Below the pieces are notes generated by a model. The model saw only the letters and a program-made list of their open reading frames with translations. It was not told the DNA's origin and searched no databases. A stretch of DNA of 64,000 nt from Gemmatimonadota bacterium (GTDB taxonomy: Bacteria; Gemmatimonadota; Gemmatimonadetes; Palauibacterales; Palauibacteraceae), in NCBI GenBank assembly GCA_022820995.1, contig JAJEEM010000022.1, positions 18,367 to 82,366 of the forward strand, given 5' to 3'. Below are positions 7,769-17,192 of the stretch, piece by piece (position 1 is the stretch's first letter; each line of letters begins with the position of its first letter). Position numbers and translations under genes: made by a program.

Positions 7769-9859
7769 CTACTCGGCGGGGGCGAGGGCCGCGCGCCGGG
7801 AGAGCTTGAGGCGGCCGCGATCATCCACGGCGAGCAGCTTGACCTTCACCTCGTCGCCGGGGCTCACGACATCCTCCGTCCTGGCGGTGCGGCCTTCCTC
7901 GAGTTCCGAGATGTGGCACAGGCCCTCGACCCCGGGGATGATCTCGACGAAGGCGCCGAAGTCCGTGGTGTTCTTCACGACGCCGCGGTAGACGCGCCCG
8001 ACCTCCGGCTCCTGGACGATGCCTTCCACCATCTCGCGCGCATGCTGCGCGCCCGCGCCCGAGGGCGCCGCGATGGTGACCGTGCCCGAGTCGTCGATGT
8101 TGACCTCGGTGCCCGTCTCCTCCTGGATCATCCGGATCGTCTTCCCCTTCGGCCCGATGACCTCGCCGATCTTCTGGGGGTTGATCTGGAGCGTGACGAT
8201 CCGCGGCGCGTGCGGCGACATCTCTTCGCGGGCCGCCGCGAGCGTCTCGTTCATCGCCTCGAGGATCCGCAGCCGGGCTTCGCGCGCCCGGGCCAACGCC
8301 TCACGCAGCGTGTCGACGGAGAGCCCATCGGCCTTGATGTCCATCTGGACGGCCGTGATCCCGCGCTCCGTGCCGGCGATCTTGAAGTCCATGTCGCCGA
8401 GGGCATCCTCCACGCCGAGGATGTCGGTCAGCACCTCGACCTTGTCACCCTCCGTGACGAGCCCCATCGCGATCCCCGCGCACGGAGCGCGCATCGGAAC
8501 GCCGGCATCCATGAGGGAGAGCGATCCGCCGCAGACGGAGGCCATCGAACTCGATCCGTTCGACTCCAGGATATCGGAGACGACGCGGATCGTGTACGGA
8601 AAGTCCTCGTACGCCGGCAGCAGGGCCTGGAGCGCGCGCTCGGCGAGCATGCCGTGGCCCGTCTCCCGGCGGCTCGTGCCCCGGAACATCCGCACTTCGC
8701 CGGTCGAAAAGCCGGGGAAATTGTAGTGGAGCATGAAGGACTTCGAGGTCTCTTCGCGCACATCGACGGAATCGATCCGCTGCTCGTCCCTCACCGTTCC
8801 GAGCGTCGTCACCGCGAGCGCCTGGGTCTGGCCCCGCGTGAAGAGCGCCGAACCGTGCGTTCGCGGCAGGAGGCCGACGTCGCAGGTGATGTCGCGGACG
8901 TCGTTCATGCCGCGGCCGTCGATCCGCTCGCCGTCGTCGAGAATGCGGCGGCGCATGATCCCCTTCTCCAGCTTGCGCAGGGCCGCGCCGACATCGCCGG
9001 AGCAGTCGGGATGGTCCGCCTCGAGCCGCTCCGTGAGAGTTTGGCGCAGCGCCGACAGGACGCGCCCGCGCTCTTCCTTGTCGGCGATCCTCAGCGCATC
9101 CCCGACCTGTCCGGCCGCCTGCTCCGTGACCTTGCGCACGACCTCCGCATCCGGTCCTACGGGCTCGTACTCGAACGTGTCCGGGGCTCCGGCCATCCGA
9201 ACCAGCTCGCGCTGCAGCCCGATCAGCTCGACGATCGCCTTCTGCCCCACCTGCATCGCCTCGAGGAATTCGTCCTCGGTGGCTTCGAGGCAGGCGCCCT
9301 CGACCATCACGATCGAGTCCTCGGATCCGGCGACCACGATCTCCAGGTCGCACATCTCGAGGTCGTCGAAGGTCGGGTTGACGAGCCAGTCGCCGTCGCG
9401 GCGCGCGACGCGGACGCCGGCGATGGGCCCGCCCCACGGGATCGGGGACAGGAGGAGCGCGGTCGAAGCGCCCAGCATGCCGATGACATCCGCGTCGTTC
9501 TCCTGGTCGGCCGAGATGATGAAACAGACGACCTGCGTGTCGTTGCGGTAGTCCTCCGGGAAGAGCGGCCGAAGGGGCCGGTCGATCTGGCGTGCCGAGA
9601 TCGTCTCCTTCTCTCCGGGCCGGGTTTCCCGCTTGATGAACCCGCCGGGGAACTTGCCGGCGGCGTAGGTCTTCTCGCGGTACTCGACCGTGAGGGGGAA
9701 GAAGGGGAGATGCGTCGGCTTGCGGTCCGCCGTGGCGGTGACGAGCACTGCGGTCTCCCCGTACTGCACATAGACGGCGCCATCGGCCTGCCGGGCCATT
9801 CTGCCCGTCTCCAGGATCAGGGGCCGTCCGTGGAATTCCGTTTCAATTCGGTGTGTCAT
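7769..9859 (-). CDS. pnp: Polyribonucleotide nucleotidyltransferase (PNPase)
   Basis: This is a 696-residue phosphorolytic 3'-5' exoribonuclease of the RNA degradation machinery. Two RNase PH-like domains flank an alpha-helical linker. They are followed by a KH domain ([20 protein letters not shown]) and an S1 domain ([20 protein letters not shown]). I start it at the ATG at 9859 because [19 protein letters not shown] aligns with the usual PNPase N-terminus. An in-frame ATG at 9940 has a better Shine-Dalgarno (AAAGGA) and would add 27 residues. It lies downstream of rpsO, the classic rpsO-pnp arrangement. Confidence 0.97.
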   Translation of the reverse strand: MTHRIETEFHGRPLILETGRMARQADGAVYVQYGETAVLVTATADRKPTHLPFFPLTVEYREKTYAAGKFPGGFIKRETRPGEKETISARQIDRPLRPLFPEDYRNDTQVVCFIISADQENDADVIGMLGASTALLLSPIPWGGPIAGVRVARRDGDWLVNPTFDDLEMCDLEIVVAGSEDSIVMVEGACLEATEDEFLEAMQVGQKAIVELIGLQRELVRMAGAPDTFEYEPVGPDAEVVRKVTEQAAGQVGDALRIADKEERGRVLSALRQTLTERLEADHPDCSGDVGAALRKLEKGIMRRRILDDGERIDGRGMNDVRDITCDVGLLPRTHGSALFTRGQTQALAVTTLGTVRDEQRIDSVDVREETSKSFMLHYNFPGFSTGEVRMFRGTSRRETGHGMLAERALQALLPAYEDFPYTIRVVSDILESNGSSSMASVCGGSLSLMDAGVPMRAPCAGIAMGLVTEGDKVEVLTDILGVEDALGDMDFKIAGTERGITAVQMDIKADGLSVDTLREALARAREARLRILEAMNETLAAAREEMSPHAPRIVTLQINPQKIGEVIGPKGKTIRMIQEETGTEVNIDDSGTVTIAAPSGAGAQHAREMVEGIVQEPEVGRVYRGVVKNTTDFGAFVEIIPGVEGLCHISELEEGRTARTEDVVSPGDEVKVKLLAVDDRGRLKLSRRAALAPAE

Positions 9860-10025
9860 TCTGTTTTCTCTTCTTCTTTCGAGTGTGGCGCCGCGGGATT
9901 CCGGGCGCCGCGCCGGCCTCTCACTGGACCGGACGCTCATGGTTTCCTTTCAACTCTGCATCGGCTTCTTCGATTCAACACCCCGGTCGGGGGGATCCGG
10001 CGCGGTACGAGGGAAGGAAAGCGGG

Positions 10026-10043
10026 GGCCCGTCGATGCGGGCC
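10026..10043 (-). terminator. Hairpin in the rpsO-pnp intergenic region
   Basis: GGCCCG and CGGGCC pair across a 6-base loop (CATCGA on the minus strand), about 41 bases after the rpsO stop. A pyrimidine-rich stretch follows, but no uninterrupted T run. It may be a weak terminator or a processing site separating rpsO from pnp. Confidence 0.3.
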
Positions 10044-10084
10044 TGCGGAAGCGGAGGCGGAGGTCTGCGGAGCGGGGCGGCGCC

Positions 10085-10348
10085 TCAATGGCGTAGCCCG
10101 AGCTCCTCGATGACCGTTCGATAGCGGTCGAGATCCGTCCGGCGGAGGTAGTTCAACAGTCGACGGCGTCGGCCAACCATCTTCAGTAGTCCGCGACGGC
10201 TGTGATGATCCTTGGGATGATCCCGGAAATGCCCGGTCAACTCCTCGATGCGGGCCGTGAGCAGCGCGATCTGCACCGGAGCCGACCCCTGGTCGTTCTC
10301 GCGCCGCGAGAACGCTTCTATGATTTCCTGCTTTCTTGTCTTTTCCAC
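10085..10348 (-). CDS. rpsO: 30S ribosomal protein S15
   Basis: This 87-residue protein binds the central domain of 16S rRNA and nucleates platform assembly. It matches S15 over its whole length, including the [22 protein letters not shown] core. The start is GTG at 10348 (GTGGAAAAG). It has its own probable promoter upstream and sits upstream of pnp, as in many bacteria. Confidence 0.97.
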   Translation of the reverse strand: MEKTRKQEIIEAFSRRENDQGSAPVQIALLTARIEELTGHFRDHPKDHHSRRGLLKMVGRRRRLLNYLRRTDLDRYRTVIEELGLRH

Positions 10349-10421
10349 GTCTCTCTATTGTCCGTCAATTCGGCGGGGAGAACGGCGGGAACTCGCCGGG
10401 CCGTTACATACACAATCCATA

Positions 10422-10450
10422 AAACTAGAATCGACAGGCGTCTCTGTAAA
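10422..10450 (-). promoter_or_regulatory. Probable sigma-70 promoter of rpsO
   Basis: On the minus strand, TTTACA (10450-10445) and TAGTTT (10427-10422) are separated by exactly 17 bases, within an AT-rich patch that stands out in this GC-rich DNA. It lies 74 bases before the rpsO start and just after the stop of the propeller gene. Confidence 0.45.
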
Positions 10451-10465
10451 GGCAGGCTCCCGCGC

Positions 10466-11587
10466 TCACCTGCCGGACGGGTTCGTCGCCGGGCAGTCGG
10501 GGCCGGCGAGCGCGGGCTCGAAGATGACGGCGCGGGCGACCCCTCCTTCTTCCCGCACGCCGAACAGGAGCCGGTCATCTCCCGTGCCCCTGAGCGCTTC
10601 GTCGCGCCGGGTACGCGCGATGAGTGCGCCGCTCGCGGGGTCGATCACATCCAGGATGGTATCGAGCACCCGATCGAGTTCGAGCGGCGACGGCTCGGCG
10701 CCGGCGTTCGCCGTCCAGTTCTCATCGGCGACCCATGTGCCCGCCCACAACAGGCCGCGGTCCACACGAAGACTGATGACGATGGAGGGAGCCGGCGCCG
10801 AGACGGGCGCTCCCGGCTGCGGCGGTCCGGGGTCGAACCACTCGGGCTCCCCCACAATCCGCGAGAGCGGCGCGTCGCCCCCTCCCGGATCCCACGCCTC
10901 GAACCCGTATTCCCCGGCCCGGGTCGTCCACACGGAGCCCTGCCCGTCCACGGCGACGGGTGCGCGGAAGAAGTTCACGACCCATGAGGCCACGGGCACG
11001 GCGCCGAGGCTCGTGCGCCTGGCTCCGTCGCCGTCGATGACGTGCGTCGTCGCGCTCAGCGCGTCATCGAGCTGGCCGAACCCCGAGACGGCATGACGTT
11101 CCCCGGCGGCGAGGGTCACGAAATCGAGCCCGTGAAGGCTTCGGACATCCGTCGTTTCAAGCAGTCTCCCATCGGCCGAAAGGTGTGTGATGCGGCGGTT
11201 GACGAGGTCGAGGATCCGCAAATCGCCATCGGAGCCGGGACGCACTCGCCCCGGGACGCGATACTCGCCGGGCGCGTCTCCGTTCCTTCCAAAGGCCTCC
11301 AGGAACGCGCCGTTCGAATCGAATACGAGCAGTTGCCCGCGGTTCTCCACGCTCGCCACCACGTAGTGACCCGCCGCGGTCCGCGTGATCTCCGGACGAC
11401 TGCCGATCGTGCCCGGGTCGCCGGGTGCGCCTAGTCGAAGGACTTCGCGGAGTTCAACGGCGCAGGCCCCCGGTCCTTCGACCATCGGGATGAGCGACTG
11501 GGCTGGCGTCGGCGACGGCATGGCCGCGCAGGCCGCGAGCGCGAGGCGCCATGCGATCCCCGGTCGAACCCGCGCCGTCCGCCTCAT
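10466..11587 (-). CDS. Secreted 6-bladed beta-propeller protein, function unknown
   Basis: This is a 373-residue protein with an N-terminal signal peptide (basic RRTARVRPG, a hydrophobic core, cleavage probably after TPAQ). The mature part contains repeated propeller-like motifs such as GQLLVFDSNGAFLEAFGRNGDAPGEY and DLVNRRITHLSADGRLLE. These resemble NHL/6-bladed propeller proteins that are abundant in Gemmatimonadota and Bacteroidota. No catalytic residues are evident. It starts 10 bases after the ribF stop, so it is likely transcribed with the truB-ribF operon. The start ATG at 11587 was chosen for the signal peptide. Confidence 0.75.
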   Translation of the reverse strand: MRRTARVRPGIAWRLALAACAAMPSPTPAQSLIPMVEGPGACAVELREVLRLGAPGDPGTIGSRPEITRTAAGHYVVASVENRGQLLVFDSNGAFLEAFGRNGDAPGEYRVPGRVRPGSDGDLRILDLVNRRITHLSADGRLLETTDVRSLHGLDFVTLAAGERHAVSGFGQLDDALSATTHVIDGDGARRTSLGAVPVASWVVNFFRAPVAVDGQGSVWTTRAGEYGFEAWDPGGGDAPLSRIVGEPEWFDPGPPQPGAPVSAPAPSIVISLRVDRGLLWAGTWVADENWTANAGAEPSPLELDRVLDTILDVIDPASGALIARTRRDEALRGTGDDRLLFGVREEGGVARAVIFEPALAGPDCPATNPSGR

Positions 11588-11597
11588 GCCCGCCGCC

Positions 11598-12518
11598 TCA
11601 TGCCCGCCGCTTCCCGAAGTACTCGAGGCCGTCCGCGAGGTCCCGGCGCATCTGCGCGGCGAGATCGTCTCCCGACGCGAAGGTCCGCACCTCGCGCAGC
11701 CGGTGGAGGACATCGACGATCACGCGCTCTCCGTAGATGTCACGCTCGAAATCGATGAGGAAGAGCTCGATGGCCGGCGGGGAGCCCGCGAAGGTCGGCC
11801 GGGCGCCGAGGTGAAGCAGTGCATCGACGCGTTCGGAGCCGAGCGTGGCGCGCACGGTGTAGATGCCCTCGGCCGGAAGGAGTTTGTCGGGAGGGGGAGG
11901 CGTGAGGTTGGCCGTCGGAAAACCGAGCGTCCTGCCCCGTCCGAGTCCCCGGATCACGGTGCCGCGGAACGAATACGGACGACCGAGGCCCGCGGCCGCG
12001 CCCTCCATGTCGCCCTCCGACACGGCTTGCCGAACCCGCGTGGATGAGGCGGGGGATCCGTCCGCCTCGACGCCTCCGACGACGGATACCTCGAACCCGT
12101 GGATGCCGCCCAGCCGTTCGAGTACGGAGACGTCCCCGGCACGCCCGCGCCCGAAGCCGTGGTCATACCCGATCACGACCTCCGCCGGGCGGAAGCGCGG
12201 GACGACGATGTCCTCCACGAACTGCTCGGGAGAGTAACGGGAGAACCCGGGCGTGAAGGCGACGAACGCGACGTAGTCCGGGCCGAGTTGGGCGAGGATC
12301 TCCTTCTTCTCGTTCGGCAGCGTGAGGAGCGGGGGGGCAGCTTCGGGCCGCACGACGCGGAGGGGATGCGGGTCGAAGGTGAGGAGCACGGCCCGGCCGT
12401 TCCGCGCGCGCGCGCGGCGCCGGACATCGCGCAGGATCGCCTGGTGTCCGAGGTGGATCCCGTCGAAGGTCCCCACGGTGACGACGGTGCCCCGAACGTA
12501 CGGGGGGAGCCCGCTCAC
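11598..12518 (-). CDS. ribF: Bifunctional riboflavin kinase / FAD synthetase
   Basis: This 306-residue enzyme makes FMN and then FAD. The N-terminal nucleotidyltransferase domain shows TVGTFDGIHLGHQAIL and the YDHGFGRGRAGD segment. The C-terminal riboflavin kinase domain begins around YSFRGTVIRGLGRGRTLGFPTANL. The GTG start at 12518 overlaps the truB stop (GTGA); the frame is open upstream, but that is inside truB. The order truB-ribF is conserved in bacteria. Confidence 0.96.
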   Translation of the reverse strand: MSGLPPYVRGTVVTVGTFDGIHLGHQAILRDVRRRARARNGRAVLLTFDPHPLRVVRPEAAPPLLTLPNEKKEILAQLGPDYVAFVAFTPGFSRYSPEQFVEDIVVPRFRPAEVVIGYDHGFGRGRAGDVSVLERLGGIHGFEVSVVGGVEADGSPASSTRVRQAVSEGDMEGAAAGLGRPYSFRGTVIRGLGRGRTLGFPTANLTPPPPDKLLPAEGIYTVRATLGSERVDALLHLGARPTFAGSPPAIELFLIDFERDIYGERVIVDVLHRLREVRTFASGDDLAAQMRRDLADGLEYFGKRRA

Positions 12519-13429
12519 GCGGCGAATACCTTCTTCGGATGGAGGCGACCGTCGCGCTCCTCGGCAATCGCGAGGAGATCGTCGGAGGCATACAGCGCGA
12601 CCGGGTTCGGGGTGCCCTTCCCCGAGTCCCGCGCGCTCCCCGGGGGGGGCAGCACCTCTCCGCGCTCGACCGATCTCCCGTACCGGATCTCGTCCCGCTC
12701 CCCGTCGTTCAGCTCGCGCCGCCACACCCACGGCAGCGCGGCCATTCCGGGGCGCCAGGCCGTGGACGCCGCGGCCACCGCTTCCGCCGCCGCGTCGGGA
12801 GAGGTCGCCTCGTCCACCGCGAAGGGGCCGATCGCCGTGCGGCGCAGCGCCGTCAGGTGCGCCCCGGGTCCGAGATCCCGCCCGATGTCACGGGCCAGCG
12901 CACGCACGTAGGTCCCGGTGGAGACGCTCGCGCGGAAGCGAACCCGGGGGAGATCGATCTCCGTGACCGCGATCTCGTGGACGGTCACCTCGCGTGCCTC
13001 GAGCCCCGGACGCTCCCCGCGGCGCGCCACCGCGTAGGCGCGCTCGCCCCCGGTGCGTCGCGCGGAGTAGGCGGACGGCACCTGTCGTCCGACGCCCTCG
13101 CGAGCCGCCACGGAAGCCCGGATCGCCTCCGCATCCAGCTCCCGCCAGGCGGCGTCTTCCGATACGGTCTCTCCCGTGAGATCGTCCGTGTCCGTCTCGC
13201 GCCCGAGCGCCATTGTCGCATCGTAGGACTTCGGGAGTCCGTGGAAGAGATCGGCGAGCCGGGTGAACGGCCCGACGAGCGACAGGAGGAGCCCCGTCGC
13301 GAAGGGGTCGAGCGTCCCGGTGTGGCCGACCCGGCGCACGCCCAGCGTCCGGCGGACCCGAAGGACGATGTCGTGCGAAGTAGCTCCGGCCGGCTTGTCG
13401 ACGAGGAGCAGACCGGCTTCAGTCGTCAC
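12515..13429 (-). CDS. truB: tRNA pseudouridine(55) synthase
   Basis: This 304-residue enzyme converts U55 in the T-loop of tRNAs to pseudouridine. The catalytic region is GHTGTLDPFATGLL, with the catalytic Asp in GTLDP. The N-terminal LLLVDKPAGATSHDIV motif is typical of the family. The GTG at 13429 (VTTEAGLLLVDKPAG) fits the family N-terminus and overlaps the rbfA end by 11 bases. Confidence 0.96.
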   Translation of the reverse strand: MTTEAGLLLVDKPAGATSHDIVLRVRRTLGVRRVGHTGTLDPFATGLLLSLVGPFTRLADLFHGLPKSYDATMALGRETDTDDLTGETVSEDAAWRELDAEAIRASVAAREGVGRQVPSAYSARRTGGERAYAVARRGERPGLEAREVTVHEIAVTEIDLPRVRFRASVSTGTYVRALARDIGRDLGPGAHLTALRRTAIGPFAVDEATSPDAAAEAVAAASTAWRPGMAALPWVWRRELNDGERDEIRYGRSVERGEVLPPPGSARDSGKGTPNPVALYASDDLLAIAEERDGRLHPKKVFAA

Positions 13430-13775
13430 GAGATCCGTCGTCCTCGCGAGCCTGGCGCAGCAGTTCCTCGATCCGGCTCGCATGCTCGGGCGTCTCGTCG
13501 GGCAGGAAGCGGAATTCGGGGATCTTCCGCAACCGGAGCGACCGCCCGAGTTCCCGCCGTATGAACCCCACCGCGTGCTCCAGACCTTCGATTCCCTCCG
13601 AGACGTCCTCGTCGGAGCGAATGTAGACGGTGGCGAAGGAGAGATCCCTCGTCGCCCGCACGTCGGTCACGACCACGCCGTCGAGACGGGGATCCTTGAG
13701 CGACCCGAGAAGGAGGCGCGTGAGTTCGCGGCGGAACAGTTCGCCCAGCCGTTCGCTCCGGTGACGATGGGTCAC
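13419..13775 (-). CDS. rbfA: Ribosome-binding factor A
   Basis: This is a 118-residue 30S maturation factor with a KH-type fold. Its signature sequences include KDPRLDGVVVTDVRATRDLSFATVYI and RKIPEFRFLPDET. It lies between ylxP and truB in the conserved nusA-infB-rbfA-truB order. The acidic tail (REDDGSRDD) overlaps the truB start. Confidence 0.95.
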   Translation of the reverse strand: MTHRHRSERLGELFRRELTRLLLGSLKDPRLDGVVVTDVRATRDLSFATVYIRSDEDVSEGIEGLEHAVGFIRRELGRSLRLRKIPEFRFLPDETPEHASRIEELLRQAREDDGSRDD

Positions 13776-13803
13776 GCGCTCCCCCGCGCCGGGCAGCCGG
13801 CCT

Positions 13804-14088
13804 TCACAGGAACTCGGTCTCGGACTCGACGACGTGCGCCCGCGGGTCGGACCTCAGGAAGAGGTCGACGCGTCCCAGAACGGACTCGGCGTGCCGACGT
13901 TCGCCCGACACGACGCAGGCCGTAATCTCGGCCATCGAGGCACGGTCGCGAAGGCCGGTCTCGGCGGCGGACACCCGGAACTTCAGGATCGTGCGCTCGC
14001 GCAGGCCGCGGATCACCGAACGCTTCGCCTTGAGCGACCGGCAGCCCGGGAGGTGAAACACCCAGCGGCCCACCCCGATGACGGCCAT
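13804..14088 (-). CDS. ylxP: DUF503 / YlxP-family protein
   Basis: This 94-residue protein belongs to the DUF503 family, recognised from the N-terminal hydrophobic strand followed by CRSLKAKRSVIRGLRERTILKFRVSAAE and the later MAEITACVVSGERRHAESVL. Its molecular role is unproven. The gene is almost always found between infB and rbfA, as here, which suggests a link to ribosome maturation. Confidence 0.9.
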   Translation of the reverse strand: MAVIGVGRWVFHLPGCRSLKAKRSVIRGLRERTILKFRVSAAETGLRDRASMAEITACVVSGERRHAESVLGRVDLFLRSDPRAHVVESETEFL

Positions 14089-14104
14089 GACGCCCCGCGG
14101 AAGG

Positions 14105-16816
14105 TCAGCCCGCCGGTGCTCCGGAGAGGGTGCGGGCGACTTCCACCACCTCGTAGCACTCGATCACATCGCCGACCTTGATGTCGTTGTAGTTCTCGAC
14201 CGAGATGCCGCACTCGTACCCGTCTCTCACCTCGCGCACATCCTCCTTGAACCGCCGCAGGCTGTCGATCCGGCCCTGATAGATCTGGATCTGGTCGCGC
14301 AGGAGGCGGATCGGAAGGTTGCGCCGCATGGTGCCGGACTGGACGTAGCAGCCCGCGATCGTGCCCGCCTTCGGGACGCGGAAGAGTTCACGGATCTCGG
14401 CCATGCCCACCGTGATCTCGCGCTGCTCGGGGGCGAGCAGGCCTTCGAGCGCGAGACGAACCTCCTCGACCGCTTCGTAGATCACGTTATAGATCCGGAT
14501 CTCGATCGACTCCCGCTCCGCGGCGGCCGCCGCCCCGGCGTCGGGTCGGACGTGGAAGCCGATGATGATCGCCTGCGAAGTCGAGGCCAGAAGAATGTCG
14601 GACTCGTTGATGCCGCCCACGGCCCGGTGGATGACCTCGACGGAGACCTCGTCGGTCGACAGCCGCTCGAGGCTGTCGGAGAGCGCCTGGACCGACCCAT
14701 CCGTGTCGCCCTTGATGACGACGTTCAGACGCGCGCCCTTGCCCGCCTGGACCGCGGCGAAGACATCTTCGAGCCGCGTTCCGGTGGCCCTGCGGCGGAT
14801 ATCCTTCTCCCGCTCCAGTTGCTGGCGCCGCGAGACGATCTCGCGAACTCTCGCCGCGGAGAGGACGACGAGGGAGTCGCCCGCCTGCGGCACGCCCTCG
14901 ATCCCGAGAACCCGCACGGGGATCCCCGGACCGGCGCTCGTGACTTTTCGGCCCCGCTCATCGAGGAGCGCGCGAACGCGCCCCCCATGGAGTCCGCAGA
15001 CGAAGTCGGCGCCGACCTCCAGCGTCCCCCGCTCCACGAGCACGGTCGCGACCGGCCCCATGCCGCGATCCAGCTGCGCCTCGACGACCGTCCCGCGGGC
15101 TTCCCGCTCCGGGTTCGCCTTCAACTCGAGAATCTCCGCCTGCAGAAGGACCTTCTCGAGAAGGTCGTCCAGCCCCTCGCCCGTCTTCGCCGAGACGTCC
15201 GCGCCGAGGATCTCGCCGCCGAAGTCCTCGAGAACGACCTCGCGCGCGAGGAGTTCCCTCTTGACGCGGTCCACATCCGCCGACGGCAGGTCGACCTTGT
15301 TGACCGCGACGATGATCGGCACCGACGCGTTCCGGGCGTGGCTGATCGCCTCGATCGTCTGAGGCATCACGGAGTCATCGGCAGCCACCACGAGGATCAC
15401 GATGTCCGTGACCTCCGCGCCGCGCGCCCGCATCGCGGTGAAGGCCTCGTGGCCGGGCGTGTCCAGGAAGGTGATCGTCCGACCCTCCGAGAGAACCACG
15501 TGATAGGCGCCGATGTGCTGCGTGATGCCCCCCGCCTCTCCCGCGATCACGTTCGTGCTCCTGATGCGGTCGAGCAATGAGGTCTTTCCGTGGTCGACGT
15601 GACCCATCACGGTCACGATGGGCGGCCGGGACACCAGCTGGCTCTCGTCCTCGGGCACGTCTTCGTCGTCGCTCGCGAGGTCCGCCTCGAACCCCTCTTC
15701 CCGGATCGCCGTGAAACCGGCCTCCTCGCAGATGAGTTCGATCTGGCCGAAGTCGAGCCGCTGATTGATCGTCACCATGAGGCCGAGGTTCTTGAACGCC
15801 GAGGTGATGATGGCCTGCGGGGGGACCTCGATCAGGTCGGCGAGTTCGGACACGGTGAGGAACTCGTTGACCCGGACCGTCGCCTTCTCCGTGCGCTGTT
15901 CGAGTTCGCGCTGCTCGCGCTCCGCCTCGCGCTGCTGTTGCTGTGTCTCGCGACGCCGCTTTCGCGGCGAGGACTGCCCCATCGCGGCGAGCGTCTTGCG
16001 GAAATTCTGCTGGACGGCGTTTCGATCCACGCGCCGCCGCTTCTTCCCATCGCCGGCGCGAGACTTCTTGCGGCCGTCGACGGTGTAGCCTTCGGCCGAG
16101 ATTCGCACCTTTCCGCCGGGGCCCGCCGAAGCCCTCGGGCCCGATGGAGCGGGGGGGGCCGCCGGCGAGGGCATGTCGCGGCGGACCGGCTTCGGCCGAC
16201 GCGCGGGGCGCGCCGGAGGGGCCGGCTCCTCGGCTGCCGCTTCCGTCTCCGCCGGTTCCGCTTCGGGCTCGGCGGTCTCCGTCTCCGCCGACTCCCCGAC
16301 CTCGACTTCCGCCGCCGCGGGTTCGTCGGCCCCGGGGGCCGGCGCCTCGGGCACGTCGGCGGGCTCCGGAGCGATTTCGGCTTCAGCCTCGACTTCGGTC
16401 TCCGCCGGCGGAGTCCCGGTCGCGACCTCGGGCTCGGTCTCGACTTCGGCCTCGGCCTCGACTTCGGCCTCGACCGGAGCCTCGACCTGCGGCACATCGA
16501 TGACGGCCGCAACGTCCTCTTCCGCGGTCTCGGCGGGCGGTCCGGTCTCCTCTTCGGCCTCGGTCTCCGTCGTCGCGGTCGTGAGCGACGCGGGGGCGGC
16601 CCTTCGCCGGCGACGGCGTCGCCGCACGGGGGCCGCGGTACCGGTGACCGCCTCGCCCCGGCGCTCGCGCTCGAGCCGTGCGTGCAGACGCGCCACACTC
16701 GCCGAGTCCACGCTCGACATGTGGCTCCGCACGGGCACCTCCATCTCCCGCAGCAACTGGATGAGGTGACTCGTGTCGAGTCTCAGTTCCTCTGCGACCT
16801 CGAAGACACGCTTCAT
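14105..16816 (-). CDS. infB: Translation initiation factor IF-2
   Basis: This is a 903-residue GTPase that delivers initiator tRNA to the 30S subunit. An IF2_N helical domain at the N-terminus is followed by a long Glu/Ala/Val/Pro-rich low-complexity linker (about residues 80-230) and then a basic region. The G domain starts near residue 405 with GHVDHGKT, followed by [17 protein letters not shown] and NKVDL. Domains II-IV, including the fMet-tRNA-binding C2 domain, close the protein. The ATG overlaps the ylxQ stop (ATGA). The linker length is longer than average but common in GC-rich bacteria. Confidence 0.97.
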   Translation of the reverse strand: MKRVFEVAEELRLDTSHLIQLLREMEVPVRSHMSSVDSASVARLHARLERERRGEAVTGTAAPVRRRRRRRRAAPASLTTATTETEAEEETGPPAETAEEDVAAVIDVPQVEAPVEAEVEAEAEVETEPEVATGTPPAETEVEAEAEIAPEPADVPEAPAPGADEPAAAEVEVGESAETETAEPEAEPAETEAAAEEPAPPARPARRPKPVRRDMPSPAAPPAPSGPRASAGPGGKVRISAEGYTVDGRKKSRAGDGKKRRRVDRNAVQQNFRKTLAAMGQSSPRKRRRETQQQQREAEREQRELEQRTEKATVRVNEFLTVSELADLIEVPPQAIITSAFKNLGLMVTINQRLDFGQIELICEEAGFTAIREEGFEADLASDDEDVPEDESQLVSRPPIVTVMGHVDHGKTSLLDRIRSTNVIAGEAGGITQHIGAYHVVLSEGRTITFLDTPGHEAFTAMRARGAEVTDIVILVVAADDSVMPQTIEAISHARNASVPIIVAVNKVDLPSADVDRVKRELLAREVVLEDFGGEILGADVSAKTGEGLDDLLEKVLLQAEILELKANPEREARGTVVEAQLDRGMGPVATVLVERGTLEVGADFVCGLHGGRVRALLDERGRKVTSAGPGIPVRVLGIEGVPQAGDSLVVLSAARVREIVSRRQQLEREKDIRRRATGTRLEDVFAAVQAGKGARLNVVIKGDTDGSVQALSDSLERLSTDEVSVEVIHRAVGGINESDILLASTSQAIIIGFHVRPDAGAAAAAERESIEIRIYNVIYEAVEEVRLALEGLLAPEQREITVGMAEIRELFRVPKAGTIAGCYVQSGTMRRNLPIRLLRDQIQIYQGRIDSLRRFKEDVREVRDGYECGISVENYNDIKVGDVIECYEVVEVARTLSGAPAG
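16440..16475. repeat. 18-bp tandem duplication inside infB
   Basis: TCGACTTCGGCCTCGGCC (16440-16457) is followed by TCGACTTCGGCCTCGACC (16458-16475), with one mismatch. It encodes part of the Glu/Ala/Val repeat linker of IF-2, so it is probably a slippage-prone coding repeat. Confidence 0.6.
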
Positions 16817-17157
16817 TGTCCAGGCACCTGCCCTTCCGGATCTCCTTGCGACCCGGAGCTCTCGTCACGCCGCGAGGGCGCGCGCTCCCCTTCCAGAATC
16901 CGCTGAGCCAGCGCCGAATCCGTGACGCCGACCACAGCTACGTCGTTCCGTCCGAGCGCCCGTCCGAGCGCTCTGCGAGTCGCCACCGTTACACGCGACG
17001 CCCGCCGCGCCTGTGGGGTCAGCCGGCCCAGCGCATGCCTCGATGCGTCGCCCGCCACCACGAGCAGGGCGAGCCTTCCCCTGCGTGCCGCGATGTCTAC
17101 GGCCCGGGTGCCGAGAGCGACCCGGCCCGCGCGCGTCGCGATCCCGAGCAGGCTCAG
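16813..17157 (-). CDS. ylxQ: L7Ae/YlxQ-like RNA-binding protein with non-canonical start
   Basis: The translated product matches the L7Ae/YlxQ family. It has SLLGIATRAGRVALG at the start of the fold, a central RLALLVVAGDAS strand, and RRALGRALGRNDVAVVGVTDSALAQRIL at the end. Members bind kink-turn-like RNA and accompany nusA-infB. The family domain begins upstream of the first GTG (17061). The frame between there and the nusA stop contains no ATG, GTG or TTG, so I propose CTG at 17155-17157 as the start; ACG or another near-cognate is possible. GGAGGT lies about 20 bases before it. The 3' end overlaps infB (ATGA). The usual ylxR between nusA and ylxQ is absent. Confidence 0.7.
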   Translation of the reverse strand: MSLLGIATRAGRVALGTRAVDIAARRGRLALLVVAGDASRHALGRLTPQARRASRVTVATRRALGRALGRNDVAVVGVTDSALAQRILEGERAPSRRDESSGSQGDPEGQVPGQ

Positions 17158-17192
17158 CGTAGCCCCCGCCCGTGCCCGACCTCCGCCGCGCT

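Noticed and set aside
9860..9940. 27-residue N-terminal extension of PNPase
   Set aside because: The upstream ATG has a better ribosome binding site, but the extension is not conserved in PNPases. I kept the shorter form and noted the alternative.
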